Both the position numbers and the translations under genes were made by a program. This document shows, one piece after another, positions 37,567 to 47,837 of a DNA stretch of 64,000 nucleotides (position 1 is the stretch's first letter; each line of letters opens with the position of its first letter). The notes beneath the pieces are model-generated. The model was not told the origin of the DNA. It ran no database searches and saw nothing but the letters and a program-made list of their open reading frames with translations. The DNA is from an uncultured Bartonella sp. (GTDB taxonomy: Bacteria; Pseudomonadota; Alphaproteobacteria; Rhizobiales; Rhizobiaceae). Location of the stretch: positions 16,809 to 80,808 of the forward strand of contig NZ_CALYPR010000006.1 of assembly GCF_945277285.1 (NCBI RefSeq). The letters are read 5' to 3'.

Positions 37567-38433
37567 ATGAAAAAAAGAACAATCACTTTGATAGCGGGGC
37601 CGACAGCAAGCGGCAAGTCAGATTATGCTTTAAAATTGGCACAAAAAACCGGAAGTTGCATTGTCAATGCTGATTCTATGCAGGTTTATAGCCTGTTGAG
37701 AATTATCACAGCCCGTCCGGACGATGAAGAAATGGCGGGTATTTCCCATTATCTTTATGGCTATGTTTCACCGGCCGAATACTATTCGATCGGAAAATGG
37801 CTGGACGATGTTGCATTGCTTCTTAGAGAAAGTGACGCACCGCTCATTTTTGTTGGCGGTACCGGGCTTTATTTCAAGGCCTTAACAGAAGGGCTTGCTG
37901 AAATTCCGGATGTTCCACAAATAATCAAGGACAAATGGAGGTTGAAATTAAAGGAAGAGGGCGCATCTGCGCTCCATAAAGAACTGGAACAGATTGACCC
38001 ATTATTTGCTACGCGCTTGAGTAGTCGGGACGGTCAAAGAACTATTCGCGCTTTGGAGGTTTACGAAGCAACCGGTAAACTATTAAGTTATTGGCAAAGC
38101 CAAAAAACAAAGCCGCTTCTGGATGGGAGCACCGTCGAAAAATTGTTGTTATTGCCTGAACGCGCTCTCGTTTATAGACATATTGAAGAACGGTTTGATA
38201 AAATGGTGGCCAATGGTGCACTTGATGAAGTGCGTAATTTGGCAAAATTGGATTTATCTCCATCAATGCCGGCTATGAAGGCAATAGGTGTTCCTGAATT
38301 TCTCCGCGTTTTGCAAGGAAAAGAATCAATTGAAACCGCAATTGTCGAGGCAAAAGCCGGAACGCGCCGCTATGCCAAACGCCAGATGACATGGTTTAGA
38401 CACCAGTTAGGAAATGACTGGAGAAAGCTTTAA
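37567..38433 (+). CDS. miaA: tRNA dimethylallyltransferase
   Basis: Adds a dimethylallyl group to A37 of tRNAs that read UNN codons. The 288 residues have the P-loop GPTASGKS at 11-18, NADSMQVY for substrate positioning, and the C-terminal region AGTRRYAKRQMTWFR that contacts tRNA. Length is slightly short but within the family range. It runs divergently from serB. Confidence 0.96.
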   Translation: MKKRTITLIAGPTASGKSDYALKLAQKTGSCIVNADSMQVYSLLRIITARPDDEEMAGISHYLYGYVSPAEYYSIGKWLDDVALLLRESDAPLIFVGGTGLYFKALTEGLAEIPDVPQIIKDKWRLKLKEEGASALHKELEQIDPLFATRLSSRDGQRTIRALEVYEATGKLLSYWQSQKTKPLLDGSTVEKLLLLPERALVYRHIEERFDKMVANGALDEVRNLAKLDLSPSMPAMKAIGVPEFLRVLQGKESIETAIVEAKAGTRRYAKRQMTWFRHQLGNDWRKL

Positions 38434-38802
38434 CTAGGTCTGAAGAGAGTTCACCAATCGAAATGCGCTCATTTGGAAAAAGAAACGACATGTTTTTCTT
38501 CAATGTAGCAAAGTCATCCGTTCACAAAGTGAAAACATGTATTTTATTTCCAGAAAAACAGACCGGATTTCATGAATGAAAAATAACGGGATTTTTTATC
38601 TTTGATAAGAAGACATTCGTGGCATCCAAACGAGTGAAGAATATTGATCTTCTTATCTCGCTTCTTTCTACGTGTTTTCAAGTAAAAAACGTGTGTGATT
38701 AGTTCCTGCGCTTTTTGCAAAAGATACCTTTACGAGCTAAAAATGATTTTTAAAAAACGGCCTTTAATGAAAGGCCGTTTTGTTTCATTTCTCAACGTTG
38801 TC
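38434..38802. other. intergenic region between convergent miaA and nrdJ
   Basis: AT-rich, with no supportable ORF. The only clear element is the bidirectional terminator at 38754-38781. Confidence 0.5.
38754..38781 (-). terminator. terminator of nrdJ, possibly bidirectional
   Basis: AAAACGGCCTT (38754-38764) pairs perfectly with AAGGCCGTTTT (38771-38781) around a 6-nt loop. The leftward direction has a T-run (TTTTTTAAAA) and it lies 22 bp past the nrdJ stop; the rightward direction ends in TTTTG and could stop miaA read-through. Confidence 0.88.
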
Positions 38803-41800
38803 TCAACTGCAACCGCTTGTCGCGCCGCACGTGTCGCATTTCAGGCAGGTCCCATTACGCACCATTGTAAAGTTTTGACATTCAGAACACATGTCGCCGG
38901 TATAGCCCTGCATCATCGCCTGCCTTCTGCGATCTGAAGCTAGTTTCTTGGCATCAGCAACCTCGTGTGCCATTTCTTCGGCTTTGGCTTCGCTAGAAGA
39001 GTCAGCATCAAACAAATTGTTGATTTTATTCTCTTCCTCAACATAGTCCTGCTTTAAAGCCGTGGCACCATGGGTTTCCAAACTGGATGGCGCTGTCGAT
39101 TGAGCAGCCGTAGCGGGCTTTAATGTGGTGACATTCGACTTGACAGGCGAATTTATTGTTTTTGAAACAGGACTTTTTTGGTCGGTCAATTTTAGTTTGT
39201 AGCCCCGTGTCCAACCGGTCGAGATCAGATTTGTTTTTCCTTCCCTTACGCCTTTACCTAACGCCGTATTGGAAAAGTCCGACATGTCGACATGGGCGAG
39301 GTCATACCGCCCAAGATAGGAAACGGCAAGTTCACGGAAGACATAATCAAGAATTGATGTTGCATTCTTGATTGCATCATTGCCTTGAACCATTCCGGCT
39401 GGTTCAAACTTGGTGAATGTGAAAGCATCGACATATTCTTCAAGCGGCACACCATATTGTAGCCCTAAAGAGATAGCGATAGCAAAGTTGTTCATCATCG
39501 CACGGAAAGCAGCACCTTCTTTATGCATATCAATGAAAATTTCACCCAGACGACCATCGCCAAATTCACCGGTGCGGAGATAAACCTTATGACCTCCAAC
39601 AATTGCCTTTTGCGTATAACCCTGACGACGATTCGGCAGTTTTTCCCGTTCGTGGACATATTTTTCGACAACTTTTTCGACAATTTTTTCACTGATTTTT
39701 GCAGCCCGTGCCGCCGCCGGCTGTTCGATAATAGCGTCGATTGCATCATCCTTGTCATCATCGGCGATAAGCGAAGCATTCAATGGTTGCGACAATTTTG
39801 AGCCATCACGGTAGAGGGCATTGGCTTTCAGTGCGAGCTTCCACGACAACATATAGGCATGGGCGCAATCCTCGACCGTTGCGTCATTCGGCATATTGAT
39901 TGTCTTGGAAATGGCACCGGAGATAAAAGGTTGAGCGGCTGCCATCATACGGATATGGCTTTCTACAGACAAATACCGTTTGCCAATTTTGCCGCAGGCA
40001 TTGGCGCAATCAAACACCGGATAATGTTCCTGCTTGAGATGAGGCGCCCCTTCAAGTGTCATTGCTCCGCAAACATGAAGGTTGGCCGCTTCGATATCCT
40101 TTTTGGAAAAACCAAGGGCTGGAAGCATTTCAAAAGCGACATCATCAAGTTGCTCATCAGTAAAGTTCAACACATTCTTGCAGAAATCTTCACCGAGCGT
40201 CCATTTATTGAATACAAACTTGATATCAAAGGCACTTTTCATGGCTTCGTTCAAGGCTTCAATCTTGTCATCGGTAAAGCCTTTCGCTTTCAACGTTGTC
40301 GGGTTGATTGCCGGTGCTTGATTGATGTTGCCGTGACCTACTGCATAGGCTTCGATTTCGGCAATCTGGCTTTCAGAATAGCCTAAAGTGCGAAGTGCCT
40401 CGGGAACAGCACGGTTGATGATCTTGAAATAACCACCACCGGCCAGTTTTTTGAATTTAACCAAAGCAAAATCGGGTTCAATGCCGGTTGTGTCACAATC
40501 CATTACCAGACCAATTGTGCCCGTTGGAGCCACAACCGTTGCCTGCGCATTGCGGTAACCATAGAGTTTGCCAAGCTCCAAAGCCTTATCCCACGCCTTG
40601 CGGGCGCGTTCAATCATCTTAGGATCAGGACAGTCTTTCGCAATTAATGCAACCGGATTAACCGATAATCCTTCATAGCCGGAAGTTTCTCCATAGGCAG
40701 CGCGACGATGGTTGCGGATAACCCGCAGCATGTTGTCTCTATTTGGTTTGTATCCTTTAAAAGCGCCTAGCTCTTTGGCCATTTCGGCCGATGTTGCATA
40801 GGCTACACCGGTCATGATTGCTGTGAGTGCGCCACAGATTGCGCGACCTTTGTCTGAATCGTAAGGAATCCCGGATGTCATCAACAAACCGCCAATATTG
40901 GCATAGCCCAAGCCGAGTGTGCGGTATTCATATGACCGTTTGGCAATTTCTTTTGAAGGAAATTGTGCCATCATCACAGATATTTCTAGAACAATTGTCC
41001 ATAACCGCACGCTATGTTCATAGGCATCAAGGTCATAAGAACCGTCATTGTTGCGATAGGTTAGAAGGTTGATCGAAGCAAGGTTACATGCCGTGTCATC
41101 AAGAAACATATATTCTGAACACGGATTTGACGCACGAATGGGGCCTTCGGCCGGAGAAGTATGCCAATCATTCATTGTTGTGTTGAAATGCAAACCTGGA
41201 TCAGCCGATGCCCATGCAGCATAAGAAATACGATCCCACAGATCGCGGGCACGCACCGTTTTATGGATTTTTCCATCGGTGCGGCGAATAAGATTCCATT
41301 CGCCATCATTTTCTACAGCGCGTAAGAATTCGTCTTTCAGTGATACCGAATTATTGGAGTTTTGCCCTGAAACAGTAAGATAGGCTTCGGAATCCCAATC
41401 AGTATCATAGGTATCAAATTCCATCTCGCGAAAACCCTGCCGGGCAAATTGGATAACGCGTTGAATGTAATTTTCAGGAACTTGATCTTTTTTGGCCGCG
41501 CGGATTTCACGTTTCAACGCAGGATTTTTATTAGGGTCAAAACATTCGCCATTGTCGGCTTCGCAATTGACGCACGCCTTCATAATGGCCGTTAGATGTT
41601 TCTTGACGATTTTTGAACCGGTTACAAGCGCGGCGACCTTCTGTTCCTCATGCACTTTCCAATCAATATAGGTTTCAATATCAGGATGATCGATATCGAC
41701 AACAACCATCTTTGCTGCGCGGCGAGTTGTTCCGCCCGATTTGATTGCACCAGCTGCACGATCACCAATTTTCAAGAAACTCATCAGGCCCGATGATTTG

Positions 41801-42546
41801 CCGCCACCTGACAGTTGTTCACCTTGGCCACGTAATTGCGAAAAATTCGATCCGGTACCCGAACCATATTTGAACAAGCGGGCTTCGCGCACCCACAAAT
41901 CCATGATACCACCTTCATTGACCAGATCATCAGCAACCGATTGAATGAAACAGGCGTGTGGTTGGGGATGCTCATAGGACGATTTCGATCTTGTCAATTC
42001 ACCGGTTTTCCAGTCAACGTAAAAATGTCCCTGACTTGGGCCATCAATGCCATAGGCCCAAAATAGGCCGGTATTAAACCATTGCGGACTGTTAGGTGCT
42101 ACTCGCTGAGTTGCCAACATGTAAGCAAGTTCATCATGGAAAGCGAGTGCATCGCTTTCATCGTCAAAATATTTTCCTTTCCAGCCCCAATATGTCCATG
42201 TACCAGCCAGCCGGTCAAAGACTTGTCGCGCATCCATCTCCGAACCATAGCGGCGATCTTCAGCTATTTTTGCAAGTGCTTTTTCATCAGGAACAGAACG
42301 CCAAAGCCACGAAGGAACGTCATTTTCCTCGACCTTTTTAAGTGCTGCCGGCACACCTGCTTTGCGGAAATATTTTTGTGCCAGAATATCGGCAGCTACC
42401 TGGCTGAATTGGCTGGGTACATCAATATTTTCAAGCCTGAAAACGATCGAACCATTAGGATTTTTAATTTCACTTGTAGCCTTCTGGAATTCAATTCCTG
42501 TGTAGGGAGATTGTCCCTCCTTTGTGAAATGGCGCGCGATTTTCAT
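38803..42546 (-). CDS. nrdJ: vitamin B12-dependent (class II) ribonucleoside-diphosphate reductase
   Basis: Reduces ribonucleotides to deoxyribonucleotides with adenosylcobalamin, independent of oxygen. The 1247 residues match the long single-chain alphaproteobacterial form. Seen are the substrate-site [21 protein letters not shown], the [23 protein letters not shown] loop and a C-terminal tail with a zinc-ribbon-like cysteine cluster ([14 protein letters not shown]) that carries reducing equivalents. No class I genes are in the window. Two NrdR-like boxes lie about 240-290 bp upstream, and nrdR is encoded at 55 kb. Growth by this route requires cobalamin. Confidence 0.96.
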   Translation of the reverse strand: MKIARHFTKEGQSPYTGIEFQKATSEIKNPNGSIVFRLENIDVPSQFSQVAADILAQKYFRKAGVPAALKKVEENDVPSWLWRSVPDEKALAKIAEDRRYGSEMDARQVFDRLAGTWTYWGWKGKYFDDESDALAFHDELAYMLATQRVAPNSPQWFNTGLFWAYGIDGPSQGHFYVDWKTGELTRSKSSYEHPQPHACFIQSVADDLVNEGGIMDLWVREARLFKYGSGTGSNFSQLRGQGEQLSGGGKSSGLMSFLKIGDRAAGAIKSGGTTRRAAKMVVVDIDHPDIETYIDWKVHEEQKVAALVTGSKIVKKHLTAIMKACVNCEADNGECFDPNKNPALKREIRAAKKDQVPENYIQRVIQFARQGFREMEFDTYDTDWDSEAYLTVSGQNSNNSVSLKDEFLRAVENDGEWNLIRRTDGKIHKTVRARDLWDRISYAAWASADPGLHFNTTMNDWHTSPAEGPIRASNPCSEYMFLDDTACNLASINLLTYRNNDGSYDLDAYEHSVRLWTIVLEISVMMAQFPSKEIAKRSYEYRTLGLGYANIGGLLMTSGIPYDSDKGRAICGALTAIMTGVAYATSAEMAKELGAFKGYKPNRDNMLRVIRNHRRAAYGETSGYEGLSVNPVALIAKDCPDPKMIERARKAWDKALELGKLYGYRNAQATVVAPTGTIGLVMDCDTTGIEPDFALVKFKKLAGGGYFKIINRAVPEALRTLGYSESQIAEIEAYAVGHGNINQAPAINPTTLKAKGFTDDKIEALNEAMKSAFDIKFVFNKWTLGEDFCKNVLNFTDEQLDDVAFEMLPALGFSKKDIEAANLHVCGAMTLEGAPHLKQEHYPVFDCANACGKIGKRYLSVESHIRMMAAAQPFISGAISKTINMPNDATVEDCAHAYMLSWKLALKANALYRDGSKLSQPLNASLIADDDKDDAIDAIIEQPAAARAAKISEKIVEKVVEKYVHEREKLPNRRQGYTQKAIVGGHKVYLRTGEFGDGRLGEIFIDMHKEGAAFRAMMNNFAIAISLGLQYGVPLEEYVDAFTFTKFEPAGMVQGNDAIKNATSILDYVFRELAVSYLGRYDLAHVDMSDFSNTALGKGVREGKTNLISTGWTRGYKLKLTDQKSPVSKTINSPVKSNVTTLKPATAAQSTAPSSLETHGATALKQDYVEEENKINNLFDADSSSEAKAEEMAHEVADAKKLASDRRRQAMMQGYTGDMCSECQNFTMVRNGTCLKCDTCGATSGCS

Positions 42547-42716
42547 AGCCTGTCCCTATTCTATATCCATATCTATATGTTGTATTCACATTCTTTATGT
42601 TGCGTCCATCTTTTCGGCGTCAAATGCTTTTGGACAAACGTTCCATAATCTCTCCCGCTGTCAAAGCCAGTTGAGAGTATTCAACTTTTTATTTCCACTC
42701 AAAAACTCTTGCCAAA

Positions 42717-42742
42717 AAACGGATCATGATATGAATCCGTTT
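42717..42742 (-). other. hairpin in the nrdJ leader
   Basis: AAACGGAT (42717-42724) pairs with ATCCGTTT (42735-42742) around a 10-nt loop. A second 7-bp hairpin lies at 42763-42782. Both fall between the NrdR boxes and the nrdJ ATG, so they would be in a leader of about 230 nt. No B12-riboswitch consensus was recognised. Confidence 0.4.
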
Positions 42743-42785
42743 ATTTGAAACACCCGAACGAACATCTTTCGTAACAAAGATGAGT

Positions 42786-42833
42786 ACTCTATATTATGTG
42801 TTACTATATAATCATATATACTAAATATAGAGT
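42786..42833. promoter_or_regulatory. tandem NrdR boxes upstream of nrdJ
   Basis: Box 1 at 42786-42801 (ACTCTATATTATGTGT) and box 2 at 42818-42833 (ATACTAAATATAGAGT) each match 13 of 16 positions of the NrdR consensus ACACWATATATWGTGT. The start-to-start distance is 32 bp, about three helical turns, the spacing typical of paired NrdR sites. They predict repression of nrdJ by NrdR when dATP is high. Confidence 0.65.
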
Positions 42834-42896
42834 TAAAATCGTCAATTTTTAAGTTTTACACAACGATTCCCGCCCTTTTTAACATGTGCAAAATGA

Positions 42897-43021
42897 CAAA
42901 AAAATGCGAGCTGTATACGCTCGCACTGACAATGTTAATCGCACACTCATTTACGCATGATCACAATTGACGCATGTTTACAAAAGGAAACGCCGTACGC
43001 TTTATATTGTTAATCAACATT
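42897..43021 (-). ncRNA. candidate small RNA upstream of nrdJ
   Basis: On the minus strand TTGACG (43058-43053), 17 nt, then TTTTAT (43035-43030) form a promoter-like pair. A start near 43022 would give a transcript of about 125 nt ending at the strong terminator. The AATGTT segment at its 5' end can pair with AACATT at 42936-42931, closing the body just before the terminator stem. There is no coding frame in this interval. No known sRNA family is recognised; the transcript is predicted only from layout. Confidence 0.33.
42898..42925 (-). terminator. strong leftward Rho-independent terminator
   Basis: TGCGAGC (42905-42911) pairs perfectly with GCTCGCA (42919-42925) around a 7-nt loop, followed in the leftward direction by seven T (42904-42898). 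It lies about 380 bp past the Nudix gene and just upstream of the NrdR boxes, so it insulates the nrdJ promoter. Confidence 0.8.
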
Positions 43022-43307
43022 CTAAAATCATAAAAGAACAAAAGCACTTTCACGTCAAGGTGTCGTTTGTTCAAATTTCAAAACAACTAAATATAGTAGC
43101 CTATGCGGTGGAAAATGATGTGAATAATGGGGATGGCCGAATTCGTTACTTTATTTTTTTGAAAACTGTGTGAACGATTGAATATGCATTCTCATATCCA
43201 CGACAAAGACCAATTAAAAAAATATAGAATTTAGGGTGGCATAGGAAAAACGAATCACTTTTTTAGTGAATCCCGGATGACATCCGGAATCGAAATGAAA
43301 GATCACA

Positions 43308-43799
43308 TCAGCGTGGTTTATATTCGAGTAGCAGTTTTTTTAACTGCGGTTCGACTACGCGATTCGCTGCTTCGTTAGGGGAGACCCACTCAAAAATACG
43401 TTGCCCCCGTTCAGGCCATTTCTTTTCCTGATGAGAATAAAGGACAGCAAATACATCGACTGTGAAATTGCCGTTTTCGCCGTTTGGCATATCTGTTTTG
43501 GTATATTGATAAGAGCCTATTGAGATTGTTTCGGCAATGCCGCGCACGCCTGCTTCCTCGTAGGCTTCTTGAAGAGCAGCCTGAGACAGCGTTCGACCGG
43601 GCATCGGCCAGCCCTTCGGAATAATCCAGCGTCCGGTACCTCGGCTTGTAATAAGCAAAAACTCGACTGCACCCTTATGGAGGCGATAGACCAAGGCGCC
43701 CACTTGCAAAAAATGAGTGCCGTAAACAACGATTTTTTTGTCAGCGGCAACCAAAGTTCCATTTAAAATGTTCGGCTGGACCATATGAGTCTTTCTCAT
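43308..43799 (-). CDS. Nudix hydrolase (diphosphoinositol-polyphosphate phosphohydrolase-like)
   Basis: 163-residue Nudix protein that cleaves nucleoside diphosphate-X compounds; the substrate is not known. The Nudix helix is recognisable as PKGWPMPG, then QEAYEEAGV, with E78, E81, E82 and G84 in place. The canonical Glu after GX5 is Arg69 and the canonical Arg before the first Glu is Gln77, variations I recall as common in related alphaproteobacterial members. The start may be the ATG at 43799 or the one five codons later. Confidence 0.88.
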   Translation of the reverse strand: MRKTHMVQPNILNGTLVAADKKIVVYGTHFLQVGALVYRLHKGAVEFLLITSRGTGRWIIPKGWPMPGRTLSQAALQEAYEEAGVRGIAETISIGSYQYTKTDMPNGENGNFTVDVFAVLYSHQEKKWPERGQRIFEWVSPNEAANRVVEPQLKKLLLEYKPR

Positions 43800-43907
43800 T
43801 CTCGCAAGACGTGGATACGGTTAGACTAAACCAGATATAATAGACGACAGGAAGTCCTTTGCAGTTAGTTTCACCCGCCTGTCAAATAGGTCAAAAGATT
43901 TTATGTC

Positions 43908-45125
43908 CTATTTGAATGGCAAACACAAGGTTTGGGCAATTGCCCGGAAGCCATTTCCTGGATACATGCCTTCGCGCATAAATATATTTCTAAGCGGGGC
44001 AAAATTGCGCAATAATTCTAATCCGGCGCTGCGAACAAGCTGGGCGGGCAACATGTTCGAGAGCAATGCAGTGTTGAGAGCGTGTACTGACCCCGTACGA
44101 ACCCAGATGTCGACCGTCCGATATCTGTTATAGGCATCCATGACCGTGTTGCTGCCGACATCATTTTCATCTTTTTCAAGTGCACTCACTAGATTGGTTG
44201 CGTCACGAATACCTAGGTTAAGTCCCTGTGCACCAATCGGCGGAAATACATGGGCAGCTTCACCAACGAGAATTGTTCTGTTGCGGGCAAAGGCTTTTGG
44301 AACAATTCCCGACAAAGGCCAAGCTTGAGCTTGTGTAATAACTTTTACTTTGCCTAGTATTGCCTGCATACGCTCTTCAATGGCATGCGCAAGACCTTCA
44401 GGCCCGAGCCCAAGAATTCTATTGGCACGTACCGGATTGAGCACCCATACCAGACTGGATTTTTTCCCCGGCAGCGGAACTTGGGTAAATGGCCCATCTT
44501 CAGTATGAAATTCGGTGGAGATATTGTTATGTGGAAATTCATGCTCGAAGCTCAATATCACAGCAGTTTGCGGGTAGTTCCACTGGCGGCAATCGATTCC
44601 GGCGGCAATTCGAGCTTTTGAGTTGCGCCCGTCAGCTGCTACAACTAGCGCGACATCCAGTGTCGAATTATCTTCAAGTGTGATAGTAATATGATCATCA
44701 AAATGAACTACCGACTTTGCTGCAAGTGGCACTTTCGTTATCAGCTTGCAATTGAGTACAGCCTGATTGATTGCATTGTTTAAAGCGACATTGGGCATAT
44801 TATAACCGAACGCAACCTCGCCGATTTCGGACGAATGGAAACTCACAACAGGGCTGCGGATCAGTCTTTTTGTGCCATCAACAATCCGCATGGTTGAAAG
44901 TGCAGCTGCTTCGTCTTTCAAACTTTCCCAAATGTTGAGTGATTCGAGAATCTTGATTGCAGGCATCATGAGGGCGGTGGTGCGAAGATCGTTGCTATTT
45001 GTTGCCGGCCCAATTAACAAAGATGCGTGTCCTTTTTGAGCTGCTGCAAGCGCCGAAATCATACCCGCTGGCCCGGCACCGATGATTGCTATTGCGTTTT
45101 TTGTTTTGTCTACCGGAGCTACCAT
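43908..45125 (-). CDS. UbiH/UbiF-type FAD-dependent monooxygenase (ubiquinone ring hydroxylase)
   Basis: 405-residue flavin monooxygenase that probably hydroxylates the ubiquinone ring precursor at the inner membrane. FAD motifs are AIIGAGPAGMISALAAA near the N-terminus, the middle VVAADGRNSKARIAAG (DG motif) and the C-terminal LVGEAAHVFPPIGAQGLNLGIRD (GD-like motif). Alphaproteobacteria often use UbiL or other members with broad positional range, so the position hydroxylated cannot be fixed here. Confidence 0.88.
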   Translation of the reverse strand: MVAPVDKTKNAIAIIGAGPAGMISALAAAQKGHASLLIGPATNSNDLRTTALMMPAIKILESLNIWESLKDEAAALSTMRIVDGTKRLIRSPVVSFHSSEIGEVAFGYNMPNVALNNAINQAVLNCKLITKVPLAAKSVVHFDDHITITLEDNSTLDVALVVAADGRNSKARIAAGIDCRQWNYPQTAVILSFEHEFPHNNISTEFHTEDGPFTQVPLPGKKSSLVWVLNPVRANRILGLGPEGLAHAIEERMQAILGKVKVITQAQAWPLSGIVPKAFARNRTILVGEAAHVFPPIGAQGLNLGIRDATNLVSALEKDENDVGSNTVMDAYNRYRTVDIWVRTGSVHALNTALLSNMLPAQLVRSAGLELLRNFAPLRNIFMREGMYPGNGFRAIAQTLCLPFK

Positions 45126-45267
45126 TTCCGAGCCTTTCTATAGTTTTATCCATAGTTCAATTTGAGCATGAAGTTAGCACAATATGTGTTTCAATCCAGT
45201 AATTATAAACAATTGTTTCAATTTTTGTGATCAGTGATAGAAAGGAATACAAATTTTATGCAGGTCC

Positions 45268-46077
45268 GTGATACTCACATCTGACAAAAGGGGCTATTGT
45301 GCTTTGAAAAACAAATTTGCCGGTAAAATAAGAAGTGGTGCCGAAAAATTACGCCATAAAAAAGTGACAATGCCACAAGCAAGAGCATTTTCTGTTCATC
45401 TTCTTACTGCATCAGGATCGTTTCTCGCGTTTTTGTCACTGGTTGCTGCTTCCGAGAAAGAATGGACGGCAATGTTTGGTTGGTTGGGACTTGCCTTGCT
45501 GGTTGATGGAATTGACGGGCCAATTGCCCGTAAGCTGCAAGTCAAATATGTTCTTCCAACATGGTCGGGCGAACTTCTTGACAATATAATAGATTATGTC
45601 ACCTATGTTCTTATTCCGGCATTTGCGCTTTATCAAAGCGGTTTTATGGGCGAGGGACTCTCGTTTCTTTCTGGCGCTATAATTGTGGTGTCGTCGGCCA
45701 TCTATTATGCCGATACTGGCATGAAGACGAAGGAAAATTTTTTCAAAGGTTTTCCGGTCGTCTGGAATATGCTTGTTTTTACTCTTTTTATTGTTAAACC
45801 CGGCGAATGGACAGCTTTCAGCATTGTCGTGATTTCGGCGATAATTTCGTTTTTACCAATTTATTTTCTGCATCCCGTGCGGGTCAAACGGTTGCGCCCG
45901 TTAAATCTCACGGTGTTTCTGGTGTGGTGCGCACTCGGTATTGTCGGCATCTGCTATCGGCTTAATTCACCAGAATGGGTTAAAATAGGCATGACAATTT
46001 CAGGCCTTTATATTTATGTTATTGGCGCGATCATGCAATTATTCCCACAACTTGGAGCGCAAGAAAGCCAATCCTGA
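45268..46077 (+). CDS. pcs: phosphatidylcholine synthase
   Basis: Joins free choline to CDP-diacylglycerol to make phosphatidylcholine in one step, a pathway typical of host-associated alphaproteobacteria. The CDP-alcohol phosphotransferase signature D-G-x2-A-R-x12-G-x3-D-x3-D is present around DGPIARKLQVKY. About seven to eight hydrophobic helices follow. The GTG at 45268 gives 269 residues; a TTG at 45304 with AGGGG upstream is an alternative start. Choline would have to be imported. CdsA at 13 kb makes the lipid substrate. Confidence 0.93.
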   Translation: MILTSDKRGYCALKNKFAGKIRSGAEKLRHKKVTMPQARAFSVHLLTASGSFLAFLSLVAASEKEWTAMFGWLGLALLVDGIDGPIARKLQVKYVLPTWSGELLDNIIDYVTYVLIPAFALYQSGFMGEGLSFLSGAIIVVSSAIYYADTGMKTKENFFKGFPVVWNMLVFTLFIVKPGEWTAFSIVVISAIISFLPIYFLHPVRVKRLRPLNLTVFLVWCALGIVGICYRLNSPEWVKIGMTISGLYIYVIGAIMQLFPQLGAQESQS

Positions 46078-46193
46078 GAATTTACCAAATTTTAATTTTT
46101 ATTGACTGCATCGTTTTAGCGGCGACGAGTTCGATTGCTTTTATGGTGAATAATGATTTAAATAGCAGCAGTCTTTCTTAAGGAGTTCGGACG

Positions 46194-47243
46194 ATGCAAC
46201 TTGATTTCGGTGGCGGGGAAGAGGTCACTTTTTTAAAAGAAGGTCGCGCAGGAATTGTTCGGCTCACACGTCCGCAAGCGTTAAATGCGCTGAGTTTCAA
46301 TATGGTATTGGCATTAGAAAAAGCCTTGCACAGTTGGGAGACAGATGACGATGTGCTATGTGTCGTCATCGAAGGCGAAGGGAGGGCCTTTTGCTCCGGT
46401 GGCGATGTTGTTTCTGCCTATAAAGCGGGTAAGGGGGGGAAGCCGGCCTACGATTATTTCTCTTCAGAATACAGGCTTAACGGCTATATAGGGCGTTTTC
46501 CCAAGCCTTATATAGCAATTCTGGATGGTATCTGTATGGGAGGCGGAGCGGGCATATCCGTTCACGGTTCTCATCGTATCGTTACGGAAAATACACTTTT
46601 TGCAATGCCTGAAGGTGCAATTGGTTTTTTCCCAGATGTCGGGGCCGGTGATTTTCTTTCACGACTGAACGGCCATTTCGGCATGTATTTGGCGTTAACC
46701 GGTGCAAGGTGCAAATGGGGTGATTGCCTGCAAACAGGATTGGCAACCCATGCCGTTTCGCAAGATAATCTTGAAGAATTGCGAGCTAGTATTATTGACC
46801 AGGGTAATCCACGACCCGCTCTGGAAAAATATGCAGTAGAAGTCAATTATGAAACCAATGCCGAAACACGTTCGCTCATAGCCGATTGTTTTAATACGGA
46901 CTCGCTTGAGGCTTGCATCAATCAGCTTAAACAAAAAGTGAGTGAAGGCAGCGCTTTTGCCGAAGAAACCCTTGGCAGATTTTCAAAAAGTTCACCAACA
47001 AGCTTGATGGTTATCTGGCGCGCCATGAAGCAATGTAAGCCGCTCGGCCTTAATGATTGTTTGAAGCTTGAAAACAGAATTGCCCATCATATGATGGATA
47101 ATCATGATTTTTATGAAGGGGTACGCGCTGTTTTGATTGATAAAGATAACAAGCCAAACTGGCTGCCAGATACTTTGTCCGGCGTAACTGACGAGATGGT
47201 TGATTCCTATTTTCAACCTGTCGAAAACGAGTTGGATGTTTAA
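46194..47243 (+). CDS. enoyl-CoA hydratase/isomerase family protein, 3-hydroxyisobutyryl-CoA hydrolase type
   Basis: 349-residue crotonase-fold protein; the long HIBCH type hydrolyses 3-hydroxyisobutyryl-CoA in valine breakdown. Oxyanion-hole segments AFCSGGDV and GICMGGGAGISVHGSHRIVTE and the MPEGAIGFFPDVGAGDFLSRL segment are characteristic of this subgroup. No other valine-degradation gene lies nearby. Its stop shares a base with the next gene's start. Confidence 0.85.
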   Translation: MQLDFGGGEEVTFLKEGRAGIVRLTRPQALNALSFNMVLALEKALHSWETDDDVLCVVIEGEGRAFCSGGDVVSAYKAGKGGKPAYDYFSSEYRLNGYIGRFPKPYIAILDGICMGGGAGISVHGSHRIVTENTLFAMPEGAIGFFPDVGAGDFLSRLNGHFGMYLALTGARCKWGDCLQTGLATHAVSQDNLEELRASIIDQGNPRPALEKYAVEVNYETNAETRSLIADCFNTDSLEACINQLKQKVSEGSAFAEETLGRFSKSSPTSLMVIWRAMKQCKPLGLNDCLKLENRIAHHMMDNHDFYEGVRAVLIDKDNKPNWLPDTLSGVTDEMVDSYFQPVENELDV

Positions 47244-47653
47244 TGGATAACCAGTTGCGCCAAGGCGTTAAACATAACTTGATAGTTTCAGCCTATTTGA
47301 TTTTCCTTCATTGCTTGGCGTTGGTCGCACTTCTTTTCAGTGTTTTCTATTGGATCCGTTTAGTCGGGGTGTTTCCCGGCGAGTTATGGCGCATTGACCG
47401 GATGCCCTGGCTATGGCAAGTTTTGACAGTTATTCTATCTGTTCTTTATCCGATAGCCGCACTCGGACTCTGGATGGGCTCTTTGTGGGGGATTATTGTG
47501 TGGTTTTTTGCGGCGTTATCAGAATCGCTGGCATTTACCGTTTATAGTTCGAACTTTATTTTCTTCCCGTCTCTAGCCGGTTTCCATCTTCTGATTGCCT
47601 TGCTTTTTGTAATGTTTCGGATTCTGCTTTTTTTTGAAAAAAAGAAAAATTAG
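47243..47653 (+). CDS. small integral membrane protein (probably DUF6163)
   Basis: 136 residues with about four hydrophobic helices and short charged ends (RQGVKHN at the start, EKKKN at the end). I believe it belongs to the Hyphomicrobiales DUF6163 group that commonly follows this crotonase-family gene, but that is memory-based. Its ATG overlaps the preceding stop by one base (TAATG), so the two are co-translated. Function unknown. Confidence 0.75.
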   Translation: MDNQLRQGVKHNLIVSAYLIFLHCLALVALLFSVFYWIRLVGVFPGELWRIDRMPWLWQVLTVILSVLYPIAALGLWMGSLWGIIVWFFAALSESLAFTVYSSNFIFFPSLAGFHLLIALLFVMFRILLFFEKKKN

Positions 47654-47837
47654 TATAGTTACCTAGTTTTAACGAGAATTTGCCTATAGTTGTCTGATAT
47701 CGCAAGGTCACTTTTTGTGCGACATGATAAAGACACAAAAATGGATAAATCTAGAAAAAGCAATACTGCTTTTGTTAAATGTTTTTTAGCATGAGAGCTG
47801 ATTCGTCATCGGCGGGGTTGTGCTTGGAAAATTGAAA

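Larger units (their letters stand above)
42547..43307. other. gene-free region between nrdJ and the Nudix gene
   Basis: About 760 bp with no convincing protein gene. It holds the nrdJ leader hairpins, the NrdR boxes, a strong leftward terminator at 42898-42925 with a possible small RNA upstream of it, and a short CCGGAT/ATCCGG hairpin at 43273-43287 just past the Nudix stop. A plus-strand frame at 42967-43173 shows no family features. Confidence 0.55.

Noticed and set aside
42547..42780. Cobalamin riboswitch upstream of nrdJ
   Set aside because: Expected for a B12-dependent enzyme, but no B12-box consensus was recognised in the leader; only simple hairpins and NrdR boxes are visible.
42967..43173. 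Plus-strand 68-codon frame between nrdJ and the Nudix gene
   Set aside because: No homology recognised, AT-biased composition, and it runs antisense to the candidate small RNA and terminator.
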